A stretch of DNA of 64,000 nucleotides from Berkiella sp963829835. GTDB lineage: Bacteria > Pseudomonadota > Gammaproteobacteria > Berkiellales > Berkiellaceae. Made by a program: the position numbers and the translations under genes. Position 1 is the stretch's first letter, and the number at the start of each line of letters is the position of its first letter. Shown piece by piece: positions 18,092 to 28,800 of this stretch. Below the pieces are notes generated by a model. That model did not search any database and had not been told where the DNA came from. It saw only the letters and a program-made list of their open reading frames with translations. Where the stretch lies: positions 1,426,001 to 1,490,000 of the forward strand of contig CAWHKC010000004.1 of assembly GCA_963829835.1 (NCBI GenBank), written 5' to 3'.

Positions 18092-18427
18092 ATGAAACTA
18101 CAACCATTAGCACTAATTTTTGTCATGCTCGGTGTATCTACCGCAGCCTTCGCTGAATCTGAGACCAAACCATTAAAAGATGGGGATGTAAGGCAGTTAA
18201 TTATTAACGGCAACATCAGTTCGTTTCAAGGGGAATGTCCATGTCCTTATCATAATGATAAAAACGGCAATAAATGTGGTGAGAACAGTGCATATAATCA
18301 AAATCCAGGAGAGATTAAATGCTATCCTGGTGATATCTCAGATCAAGAATTAAAACAATTTCGTATTGATAACAATATTGACGCACCAAAATTACCTTGG
18401 GATAAAACAAAAAAAGAAGGGTATTAA
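18092..18427 (+). CDS. Small secreted protein with CPCPY cysteine motif, paralogue 1
   Basis: The 111-residue product has a signal peptide (MKLQPLALIFVML...AFA, about 22 residues). The mature domain centres on GECPCPYHNDKNGNKCG near residue 48 and IKCYPGDISDQEL near residue 75, giving four cysteines in a C-x-C...C...C pattern that could bind metal or form two disulfides. The next gene encodes a clear paralogue, so the pair arose by tandem duplication. No function is recognised. A periplasmic or extracellular location is inferred from the signal peptide. Confidence 0.65.
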   Translation: MKLQPLALIFVMLGVSTAAFAESETKPLKDGDVRQLIINGNISSFQGECPCPYHNDKNGNKCGENSAYNQNPGEIKCYPGDISDQELKQFRIDNNIDAPKLPWDKTKKEGY

Positions 18428-18457
18428 AACTAAATACTGGTATGGAGCTTGTAGAAT

Positions 18458-18838
18458 ATGAACGCTAAAATCGTAATAACATTAATGCTAATCGGTATTT
18501 TACCAAACGCATATGCTTTTGGTGAGATGAAACCAATGACAGATAAAGAGATAAAGCAAAATATTCTCGCCGGCATGTTAAAGTCCTATGAAGGTGAATG
18601 TCCTTGTCCTTTTAGTATGGATAAAAAAGGAAAACCATGCGGCGATGACAGTGAATACTTTCAAACTCGTGGACGTATACTGTGTTATGAGCGCGATATC
18701 GCAGATAGTGATGTGAATGCCTATCGTCAAAAATATAGTATTACAGACCCTGCTGCCGATCCTAACCATCGCTTAGATTTTGGCATTAAATCAGATGCTT
18801 CAGGTCCCGTTACGAAGGAAAGCAATCAAGACAAATAA
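18458..18838 (+). CDS. Small secreted protein with CPCPY-like cysteine motif, paralogue 2
   Basis: This 126-residue paralogue of the preceding gene has a signal peptide ending near AYA (residue 20) and the shared core MKPMTDKEIKQNI, then GECPCPFSMDKKGKPCG. ILCYERDIADSDV supplies the fourth cysteine. The C-terminus is about 20 residues longer and polar. It lies 30 bases after its partner with GGAG upstream, so both are probably co-expressed. The conserved core and divergent tails suggest constraint on the cysteine domain. Function is unknown. Confidence 0.65.
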   Translation: MNAKIVITLMLIGILPNAYAFGEMKPMTDKEIKQNILAGMLKSYEGECPCPFSMDKKGKPCGDDSEYFQTRGRILCYERDIADSDVNAYRQKYSITDPAADPNHRLDFGIKSDASGPVTKESNQDK

Positions 18839-18948
18839 TGCCTTTATCAGCTAAACATAACCGTTCAGCGTATAAAGCTAGATTGGCAACTTGAAAATAA
18901 GGCATTATATAGCATTCATTTTAATTAACCGAATTAGGGGATAGTTGA

Positions 18949-19164
18949 ATGCTTGCACTACAAAGATTGAAAGATAATATGACTCAAGAGCAAAGAGATG
19001 AATTGGAAGCCAGACGCCAACGTCATTTACATAGCACAAGCACATTGCTTAATCAGTTAATCGCACAAAGAGATGATCGTATTATAGCTTTAGCTCAAAT
19101 GAGAGCAGCAGCTGCACAAAGTTCAACTGATGAACAAACCAAGAAACGTTTTAAAATAGACTAA
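18949..19164 (+). CDS. Small hypothetical protein
   Basis: The 71-residue product is polar and probably all helical, rich in Gln, Arg and Ala (for example LIAQRDDRIIALAQM), and ends in KKRFKID. AGGGG lies eight bases before the ATG, which supports translation. No signal peptide, membrane segment or known motif was seen. It is followed by a long hairpin shared with the convergent acetyltransferase gene. Nothing points to a function. Confidence 0.45.
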   Translation: MLALQRLKDNMTQEQRDELEARRQRHLHSTSTLLNQLIAQRDDRIIALAQMRAAAAQSSTDEQTKKRFKID

Positions 19165-19177
19165 AATTTGTGATTGT

Positions 19178-19210
19178 AGATTGAGAATATCGTTACGATA
19201 TTCTCAATCT
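19178..19210. terminator. 15-base perfect-arm hairpin between convergent genes
   Basis: The arms AGATTGAGAATATCG and CGATATTCTCAATCT are separated by TTA. The hairpin sits between the stops of a plus-strand and a minus-strand gene, the usual place for a bidirectional terminator. Neither side has a strong T-run, so efficiency is uncertain. Confidence 0.55.
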
Positions 19211-19212
19211 GC

Positions 19213-19773
19213 TTATAATGCCCATTCAGATTTTAAAATAGCCTTCATTTCAATATCGTGAAATGTCCCATTTTTGTAAATATGTTCGCGCAAAGTGCCT
19301 TCTTGTTGCATCCTATTTTTAACCATAATCCGACTGGATGTCTTGTTGAATGTAAAGTGATTTGCAAAAATACGATGCAGCCCTAAATCCTCAAAACCAT
19401 ATTGGATGATCCTGGCTACTGCTTCGGTTCCATAGCCCCTACCCCAGAATGGTTTTCCAATCCAATAACCTAATCCCCCATGGAAAAACTCTTCAGTGAC
19501 CGCTATTTCTATAGCACCGATAAGCGCGTTATTTTCTTTTAAGATAACAGCAAATTTATATTCACCCAAAGCAAGATGTGCCGGATGCGCTTTGATCCAT
19601 TCTTGTGCCATTCCCTCAAGATAGGGATAAGGAATACTTAGCGTATTATCTGCTATCTCTTTTTCCTGAAGAAAATGATGAACGCTTGGTGCATCTTTTA
19701 GGGTAAAGGGCCGAAAGTGTAAACGCTGGGATTCTAGCTTAATTAATTGATGATTCATTACAGGGCTCTGCAC
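19213..19773 (-). CDS. GNAT family N-acetyltransferase, RimJ/RimL-like
   Basis: The 186-residue protein opens with the RimJ/RimL pattern (LIKLESQRLHFRPFTLKDA). Its acetyl-CoA loop is GKPFWGRGYGTEAVARII near residues 108-125. The following FANHFTFNKTSSRIMVKNRM is the conserved stretch after the CoA site. Relatives acetylate ribosomal protein N-termini, antibiotics or small amines, and the substrate cannot be told here. It lies just downstream of the giant kinase gene on the same strand but has ordinary composition. Confidence 0.88.
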   Translation of the reverse strand: MQSPVMNHQLIKLESQRLHFRPFTLKDAPSVHHFLQEKEIADNTLSIPYPYLEGMAQEWIKAHPAHLALGEYKFAVILKENNALIGAIEIAVTEEFFHGGLGYWIGKPFWGRGYGTEAVARIIQYGFEDLGLHRIFANHFTFNKTSSRIMVKNRMQQEGTLREHIYKNGTFHDIEMKAILKSEWAL

Positions 19774-19870
19774 AAATTACTGCGAAATAATGGCAACAAG
19801 TAAAATTATAATCGAGATAGCGATGGCTTTGAAGCAAGTAGCGTAGTTTGCCCTAAAGTTGGGTGACGTA

Positions 19871-22800
19871 CTACTCAGCGCCGCCATGTTCACCGGGTTT
19901 ATGGGCCTTAATTGGTTTTGCTTCCGGTGTAGCTGCAGGTTCTGGAGGATTGACTTTCTCTTTCAGGTGAACATGATTTTTATCAATTTCTCTTAATTCA
20001 TGAGTTAGTGCTTCAATTCGCTTTTCTCTTTCTTTATCTTTGTCTTTTCCAGATATTTTATCTTTCAATTGCTTAAGCACGTTTTTCCTTTTGGATTTAG
20101 GCGCGGATAATTCTTGGATAGTAGCAGGATCTATCTTCTCATCTAAATTTGCACTATTAGACATATAAGTTTGATAATCACGAGATATTTTCTGTAACAA
20201 TTGAATAGCTGTTACTCTTGTTTCAAATTCACCATTTTGTGCAAAATGCTCTAAGATTTTAATATTCTTATTAATTTCAATTTGTTGATTGAGTATCGTT
20301 GCTGCTACAGCTGTATCGATAGTAGTAACTTTTGAAGGATCAAATGATTCGTTGAATCCTTTAATTAAACCCGTTAGTCTGATTTCAAGATTAGAATGAT
20401 CAATTTTCATGAATTCATTAGCGGTCATCGTTATTTTTTCATCCGTGCCTGGAATTTTCTTTGGTTCAAGTGGTTTTAAGGCATCTATTATACCCTCTAA
20501 TTGTATCTTCTTCTCTTCACAAATTTTATATAATTCAGATTCGGAAGCAGTACTTCCTTTAACTATTTCTTTTTGAATTTGAATCAGATGTTGATAGGCC
20601 ATCATTGCTTTATTTTTAAGAGTGGGTAAATCATTGGGTGTAAAATCAGATTGTAACCCTTTAAACATGCTTTCCAACCGTTTGATCTGCTCTTTGCGAA
20701 CTTTATCAGTCCCGCTTATTTTGCCTCCGACTTTATTACCTTGCTTTTTAAGCCAGGTATCAGCGGCTACCTTTTTTCTGAGACTATATTTTTGTAGAAT
20801 ATTTGCGTCTAACATCATATCTAATTTCACAGACTGTTCTTTTAGCAACTTAAGATCAGCAGCGCGTTTTTGTTTAGCTGCCAATAACTCAGCTCTTTTA
20901 TACTCAACAACCATTCTTCTTTTTACTTCTGCCGCTCTCATTTCCTGTTCATGTTGCGAAATGGCAGTAGCACTATCAGATTGCGCACTAGCAAGCGCTT
21001 TCGATTTTTGATCAATTATTTGCTCTCGAGATGCTCTTGCTTGTTCAAGGGCTGTTGTTTTGGCCGCAATTGCTTCCTCACGTTCTTGTGTAGCATCGTC
21101 AAGCGCTTGCTTATATTCAGCAACGACTAAGATATCACCTTTTGGTAATCCACCATCATGCGTCAATAAGGTGGATTGTTTATCGCGCCATGAAGTTAAT
21201 AATGCCTGATCTTCAGGGGGCAGTTGAAGAGGGGTTTTTGTTGGATCAAGTAATGCTTCTTGTCGTGCCTCTTTTCTTTTACGCTCCGCTTCTTGCGAGT
21301 CTTTCTCTTGTTGAGCAAGCATAGCCAAACGTTGCTCTTCTGCTGCTATTTCTTCAGGCGTGTCAGCTGCAACTTTAGGTCTGGCTGCCAGTGCTTTTTG
21401 TAAAGGGGTTAATTCAGAAGCTTTAGTTTTTCCAACGGTCGGCAAAGCCCCTGAGGGAGGAGCCGACCGAGCAGGTACATCCGAAGCTGTTGGCGTTGCC
21501 AGTTCAGTTACCTCGACCTTTTCTACTAGCATAGGTATTGCTGTAAATAGCGATGTAGGTGCGCTGGGTGGTGGCGTCAAAGGTTTGCTCGTGGTTGGTA
21601 TAGGATCAAGTGTGGCTTCTGGATCAATTTTCACAAAGGGTGTAATAGTAATTGGTGAATGATTAAAAACAATATTATCAGTTTGGATTAAATCCTCTTC
21701 CTCTTTAGTTAATTCAGGATTAAAAATGCCAAATTCATCTAATGAAAGCTCTTTTTTAGCGTCTTGAATTTTACTTCTCAATCCATCTAATCTTAAATTT
21801 GTATTGGATTTTATATCTTCTGTGATTTGCTTTAATGTTGCTAATGTTTTATCTTTATCTTCCTTAACTTTTTTAATATTATCATCAAATTCGCGTGAAT
21901 TATTGGCTTTTTCTTTATTGATAGCGTCAATACGTTTATCATAAGCTTTAACAATAATATTTTTATTGGCATACACTTTGTTGGTTTCACGTTGCAAGAA
22001 TGTGGCTTGTTCAATTCTATCAATACGATCTTTTTGCCGTTTATCTACTTCAGCTTGGTATTGAAGGAGATCAACAGCACTTTGGTGTGGTGTATCGCCT
22101 TTAACAGCGATGTTCTTGTTATAGGCAAAGATAGTTTGTTTTGCTTTCTCTAATTTCTTTTGTTTCCTGTCTATTTCAGTTTCGTTTGGGGTTAGTGCAG
22201 AAAATAATTGCCTAACCTTATTTTTTGTAATGCTTATAACATCATACTGCTCTTTGAATCTTTTCTCTAATTTTTCCTTAGCTCCTGCAATGCTTGGTAA
22301 ATCTTCCTCCTTTGCATCTTCGTCAGTTGTTATGCTTGGTAAATCATCATTTTCCTTAATATCTGACTTAGCCTCTTTTAGCTTTTCGAAATGCCGCAGT
22401 TTTATAGCTGCAGGATCAAATGCTTGAGCTTGAGCTGGCATAGGACTACTTTCTAATGTTTTGGCTAACGGATTTGCAATATGCAGTAGGGGAGGAAGCG
22501 GTGGTGGTTTATCATCTTTGATAAATCCTTCTTGTTCTCTTACATTTTCTAATATTTTTTCTTTTTCTTTCATTTTTCTTTCATTTTTATTTGTTATCTC
22601 TTCCCTACGAGCAATTTCTTTTGTAAGTTTCTTCCCGTAATCTATGGCGGCGCTTTCCTTGGCAGAAAGCGAGTTATAATCTTCCTCTAGGATGCTAATT
22701 TTAGATTGTTGACTTTTGGTAAAATGGTCTAAAATATTTTCTTGTGCTGAATAAAAGCTTGCTTGAATTTGAAGCTCTAAATTTAGCACATAAGCTTTTT

Positions 22801-25800
22801 GAGAAGGTAAGTTATTATAACGTTCTTTAATTTTTTCAATTTCTATTTTCAAAGCATCATCATTTAATGCTTCCATTACTTTTTTCAATTGTTCTACAGT
22901 TTTAATTTCAGAAGGTATTTTTGTTATTTTTGCGATGATATCTTCTTGAATTTTTTTCCATGGATGAGGGTTATCCTGGCTATGCAGTTCTTTTATTCTT
23001 TGGCTAAGTTCTTTTGCTTTTGCTGCAAATTCTTCCTTGTTGTGTCTAATGTCAGGGGCAGCTTTTTTCTTCTTAGCTTCTTCGGATTGTTTTAGCATTA
23101 CTTCATATCTTTGTTGAATATCTTCGGGTTTAATCTTAGATTCAGTAACTAATTCGTTATATATATTTTCAATGATACCTTGAACTGCTGTATATTTTTC
23201 TTTCTCATCCTCATTTCGTTGTAAAGTTAAAAGAAATGCTAAAATCCCTACAGGGTCATTTTTATCTTGCTTGCTAAGATGTTCTAAAATATCATTTATT
23301 TGCTCACCCTTTTGACCTGGAAGAGATGCATTGTCATTAAATAGGTGGGTAGCATATTTATAAAAGCTCATTTTAAACTTACTTAAATCAACAGCATCTA
23401 GCAATTGTTGATTACTTAGCGCTTCTAATTTCTTAGATTGATCTAAAGAGATCTCCAATTTTTTTAGCTGTTCAATAAAAAAAGCACGCTTTTTAAACGT
23501 ATCAAATTCAACAGCGTCAAGAAGCGATAAAATAGCTGATTTTAAATGTATAGGATTACTTGTGCGTGGATCTTCAAACCTTGATTGTAAATCAATAATC
23601 AAAGCTTGAATGTTTGGATCTTCAATCGTTTTATTAAATGATATTAATGCTTCTACAAAAGAATGATAATTTTGTAAGCCGGGATTAACAAGAGGAATGG
23701 GTGCAGCTTTAACTGGAATTGCCGATTTTTCTTTATCTCTTTCTTGTATTTCAGCTTTGAGTTGATTGTCAAGGTCATCTAATTCGTCTACGCCCGATTT
23801 CTCTGCTTCTTTAGCTGTAGCTTTTTCCTCTTCTTTGCTCCTGACGCTTGCAGTCTCGGAAGCTAGTCTCGCAGATAGAGTGCTACTGCTTGTTGCGCTT
23901 GCTGTTTCGGCATCAAGTTTAGCAGAAAGCGATTGTACATTAGGATCTAGACGAACTGATTCAGTAACTGCAACAGGTTTTATAAAGGCTGCTTTAGCTT
24001 CTATAATTGTTTGTTCCATTTGAGCTCGTACTTGATTTAATGCAGCTAATTTTTCAGGATCATTTTTTGCCTTTTCAAAATCTTTCTGAGCAATAATTAA
24101 TTTTTTAATTAAATTTTTATCAATATCATTAACTAAATCAATAATTTCGGCTCTTTTGAGTCCTTTAAATATGGTTGGATTAATATCTCTTATTTGTTTC
24201 AAAAGTGTTGATAAGTTTTTATTTGTAAGTTTAGTTTTGGGTTCAGTTATAGCAACAGATTGAGACCCTGTTGTTTCATATACTATTGCGTCATTATGTC
24301 CATATAAAGCTAAGGCATTATTTAAGACATCTTTTAAATCCTCATCTTTAGCGCTTCCTGTTAACAGTTGTGAAAACAAAATTTCCTTAGATTCATCTGA
24401 TAAGCTTGTATACATCTGCAATTCATTAAGAATGCCATCTAATTTAGCAACAACTTCTTCTTTTGCAGCCTTTTTAGCTTCTTCCAATAAATAAATAGTT
24501 TTTTCATATTTATTGAGATCTGGAGAGGTGATAGCAGGAGAGGGTGGTTGTATAGTCGGTTGTTTCGATCTGGCTCCTCCTGCAATTGCCTCTTGGATAG
24601 GGTTCCTAATATCATTTAGATTTGATGGTGAACTAGCTAGACTTTCAGTTACAAGATCTTTAACTCTTATATGATGATCAGATTGCGAATCTAATTCTAG
24701 AAGGAATTTTTGAGTTTCTTTATCTCTATCTTTTTCTTTCACCATATCAAAGCTATCAAGCACCAAATTTATATTAAATAAGTCATCCATTAAGTCTTTA
24801 TCTTCTTTATCGTGCTCTTCTAATTTCTTGAATTTATCTCTTATTTGTTCATAGAAACTGTTAGCAGGTGCTAATGATTCTTTTCCTAATAATGTCTCAA
24901 GATCATCATTGGAAGTATTTGGAGGCCCTGCAGGAAGTTTATATTCGCCCATTTCTTTTAATGATTCGTTTATAAATGTTCGAATTGGCCCCTCTGGAAA
25001 TTTATTATTTAAACCAGCAATAATATTTTGAATAACAGTTTTGCTATCATCTTTTGTTTCGGCATATAATTTTTCCATAGCTTTAATATGTTCTTCAATA
25101 CGCTCCTTGTCTTTGGCGCCAAAAGATGTATTTGAAATGATGCGCAGATCATATCTTAATTTATCAATAAATATATGGGAAATTGCTTTATCTAGACCAT
25201 TTGCTAGAACATTGGATTTTTCATCATTATGTCCTAATAATTCATCTCGTAGGTCTTTAAGATAGTTGATATAGTTTAAAGCATACAAGTCTTTTTGATC
25301 TAATCCTTCATATATTTCAAAAAGCTTATCAAATATATCATTCACCCTCTCCTTATAGAAAACATCCTCCTTGTTCATTTTGTCATGATCTTTGCCTGCA
25401 CTTGTAATTTCTTGAACGATGATATTAATATCTTTTTCATATTTGTGTAATTGCAGTATATCTGAGAAAGCGTCAGCACTACTTTTAACTGATGTTAAAG
25501 ATTCAGGTGGAATGAGGTCAGTATGACCTAATCTTGTTAATTCAGATTTAAGAAATTCTATTACTTCTGGAAGAACAATTTTTCCTGTTTTTTCATTTTG
25601 TTTAGATATTAAGTGTTCTAATATTTGTGCGAGCTTAGTTTCATTTTTTTCTTCGTTTAATTCAGAAAGTGTTTTTAAAATAGTCGATATATAATTTGAT
25701 GAAAATGTATTATAATTTATATTATTTTCCATATCTAACAGAAAACCAACGCGTTTTTCTTCTAATTTATCAAGTGTATCACTTAAGAGTTCTTCTACGT

Positions 25801-28800
25801 TTGATGCAGCCTTTTTCGCAACGATAGGGGTTTGTTCTTGTGCTTTTTCTTGTGCGATAAATTGTGGGAAGTCTTGAGAAAGCTTTTTAACAATTTCCAC
25901 GATATGTTCATTTTTATTTTGATATTTGTTTAAAAAGTCTTCAAGAGCGGATTCTTTTTCCTGTTTTGTTAATTTATCATTACTTTGCAAAGAAATAATA
26001 TGATTCGTTAATTCTTGAAATTGCTGTTCGATAGCTTTTTGCTGAGCAGGTTGTAATAATTGCTTATACTCTAACAACTTATAAAGTAGTTTTTGTAAAT
26101 TGTGATTATCAATGGTTTGTTTTACGTATTCATCCTTTTCATTTTCAGGTAATTTCTTAAGATGAAAAATAAGCTTATCCATCATTTGCATTAAATTTGC
26201 CCGTTTTGCTGGGTCGAATCTTGTCATATCTTGATAGAGTTCAGTACTCATCCCCAAATCATTTTTAAATATACTTCCAATTGAAAATACATCTGATTTA
26301 AACCCTGCTTTACTTTCGAATACTAACTCAGGTGCAATGTGACCTTGTGTTCCTCCTTTGATTGCGTTAACTAATTCTTCATTAGTAGGAATTTCTTGAC
26401 AAAAACCCCAATCAATAGGTTTAATTTTGATTATTTTACCTTGAACGTCTGCTATAAAGTTTTCGCGTTTTATATCTCCATGGCGTAAGCGTTGACTATG
26501 AGCAAATTGAATTGCATAGCATAGTTGTAAGCCTATTATATTCTTATCTCTTTCACTCAGTTTAATTTTCGTTCCATCTGGTGTTTCAACTAATGACGTT
26601 AATTGTTTTCCGTGATGTTCTTTACCAACAATGTATAACTTTTTTACTAATTTGTTTTTATTTTTATCAAATTTTGGATTTGATATTGGTCGTGTAACAC
26701 TATCTTTTAATTCCCCCATTTTACTTAAACCAAAAATTTCTTTCTTAGCAGAGTTCTCGACATCGTCAGGATCTGGGTCAGTAATGATCAATCTCTTAAC
26801 AATAATGGGGTCACCGCTTTTACTGACAACACTCACTGAACCGTTTTTCATCGCGGTTCGTTTAACAACACCATATGCACCTTCACCTAGAATCTGATCT
26901 CTTCTTCCCATCATGTAAATATTGTCGCCAATTTTAAGATAGGAGTGTAAGGCATTTCCCTCTCTATGTTTCATTTTTACTTTATCTTTATTTTGAGAAT
27001 CTGCGAAATAATCTTCAGCAATTTTCCATTCATATGACCATACATCTTTTAATCCCTCCCACTCTTTCTTTGCTTCAAGATCTTTCCAGATACCTTTTTT
27101 CTCAATATCTGTCAGCTCTTTCCATTTTTGTGCTCTATCAGTTTTTGGAAGTGTAGACCAGGTTGTAATAGCTTCACTTGCTATCATTTTTTCCATGGTT
27201 TCAAAATCCTTAATAATTTTATCATCACCTTTTTTAATAATAATTTTCCATATGTCACTTCTAAATTCTGCAGGAAATTGATTCCAAGCAATTGCTCTCA
27301 TAACAGCTGGTTGCGCTATTAATCTATTTATAACATCTTCCAATTGCTCATTTAATTCAGCAGTTTTCTCTTGGTGTGCCTGATATTCAGCAACTGGATC
27401 AGGTTTTGCAGCCTTCGTATCTGCGGCTACTTCTGATTTCTCAATTGATGCCTTAACTTCAACAGGCTCAGGAGGCGATAACGGCGCAGAGTGTGTACGA
27501 CTTGATATTATAGATGTTGTTTGAGTAGCCTCTTCCTTCTTTGTCAATTGTCCTTGAAGTTTATTATTTGTTCTTTCGAGCATATCGATATTGGCTGCAA
27601 ATAATGTTCTAACTTTTTCATTTTTTAAAAGTTGTTGCCAAAGTTCCTGGTCTCTTTGCATTACATATTGCGCTAGAAAACTTCGTCCTGATTGAGCAAT
27701 ATGACCACGCCAAGCATCCCAAAATTTATTAAACTTCTCTTTATCTGCAGGATCTAACCCTTCTAATGGATTAATTGCAGTTGTATTGACTATGAAACTT
27801 TCTGCTAATGCATAATTTAATGCTGCAAGGCGTTCGTCTAAGGGCTTAACTTTTAAGGGATCAACTTTTTTGGGCTTAACCGGCGCTGTGACTGATACAA
27901 CTGGCTCTACTCTGATTGATTCCGCCATTGTATTTTGTTTCTTTTCATCTTTGAGCTCAGTCGACAGTGCATCTAATTCAGATATAGCATCTTCTTCTCG
28001 CTTTTGAGCTTCAATTTTTGCTAGTTCTGCAGCTGTTTCAATAGGTTCAGGATTTATTAAAGTAGGCGCGGATGTTGCTACAAGTGGAGATTTATCTTTT
28101 GCTAAATCGACAGATTGCTTAGCTTCTTTAGATGCGGCTTCTTCTGTTAACAAACTTGACATAAGATTGGGTACAATTGTTTCTATGTCATCAATGAATG
28201 ATTTCAATATTGCGGGCTCAATATTTCTTAACTCTTCAATAAGCTTTTCATCTCCATGTTTAGCTTTTATTTCTTGAACAATTTTACGAATAATGTCTTT
28301 GTTATTAGTTGATATGGCTAATTGGAGAGGACTATCGTTATTCGGCGGAATGCGCGATATCAAATGTTTTTTTATAATTTCATTATTTTTATTGTACGCA
28401 TCATACAGACGTAACATCGCATTTAACGTTTTAAGGTTGTTTGAAAGAATGGCATGTTCTAGCAAATTGTGACCATTGGGCTCTGTATATACTGCATCTT
28501 TAAAGTAGTTAGTTGGCATCGTCTGAGTTTTTGCCATAATTTCGGGAAGTTTGTTTTCTGTCACTAATTTAAAAAATGCAACGGTGTCGTTTTCATCTTC
28601 TTTTTTTTCAATAAGTTCTCTTTTTTTTGGGTTTTGTTTTCGTTCCTCAATTCTAACTAATTCACTTTTATGTGCTTGGTTTTGAATGTCCGTAATCTGA
28701 TCTTTTAAATTTCCTGTAATTTTAGGACTAGCTGTAAGGGCTTGACAGACATATTCGATGAGCACATTCAATGAGGCTCTTTTATTAGGATCAGGTTCTA

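Noticed and set aside
20622..21011. Plus-strand open frame opposite the giant kinase gene
   Set aside because: It lies wholly antisense to a strongly supported gene, has no ribosome site, and its Ser/Leu-rich product is the expected shadow of Glu/Lys coiled-coil codons. The same holds for other plus-strand frames up to 27.3 kb.
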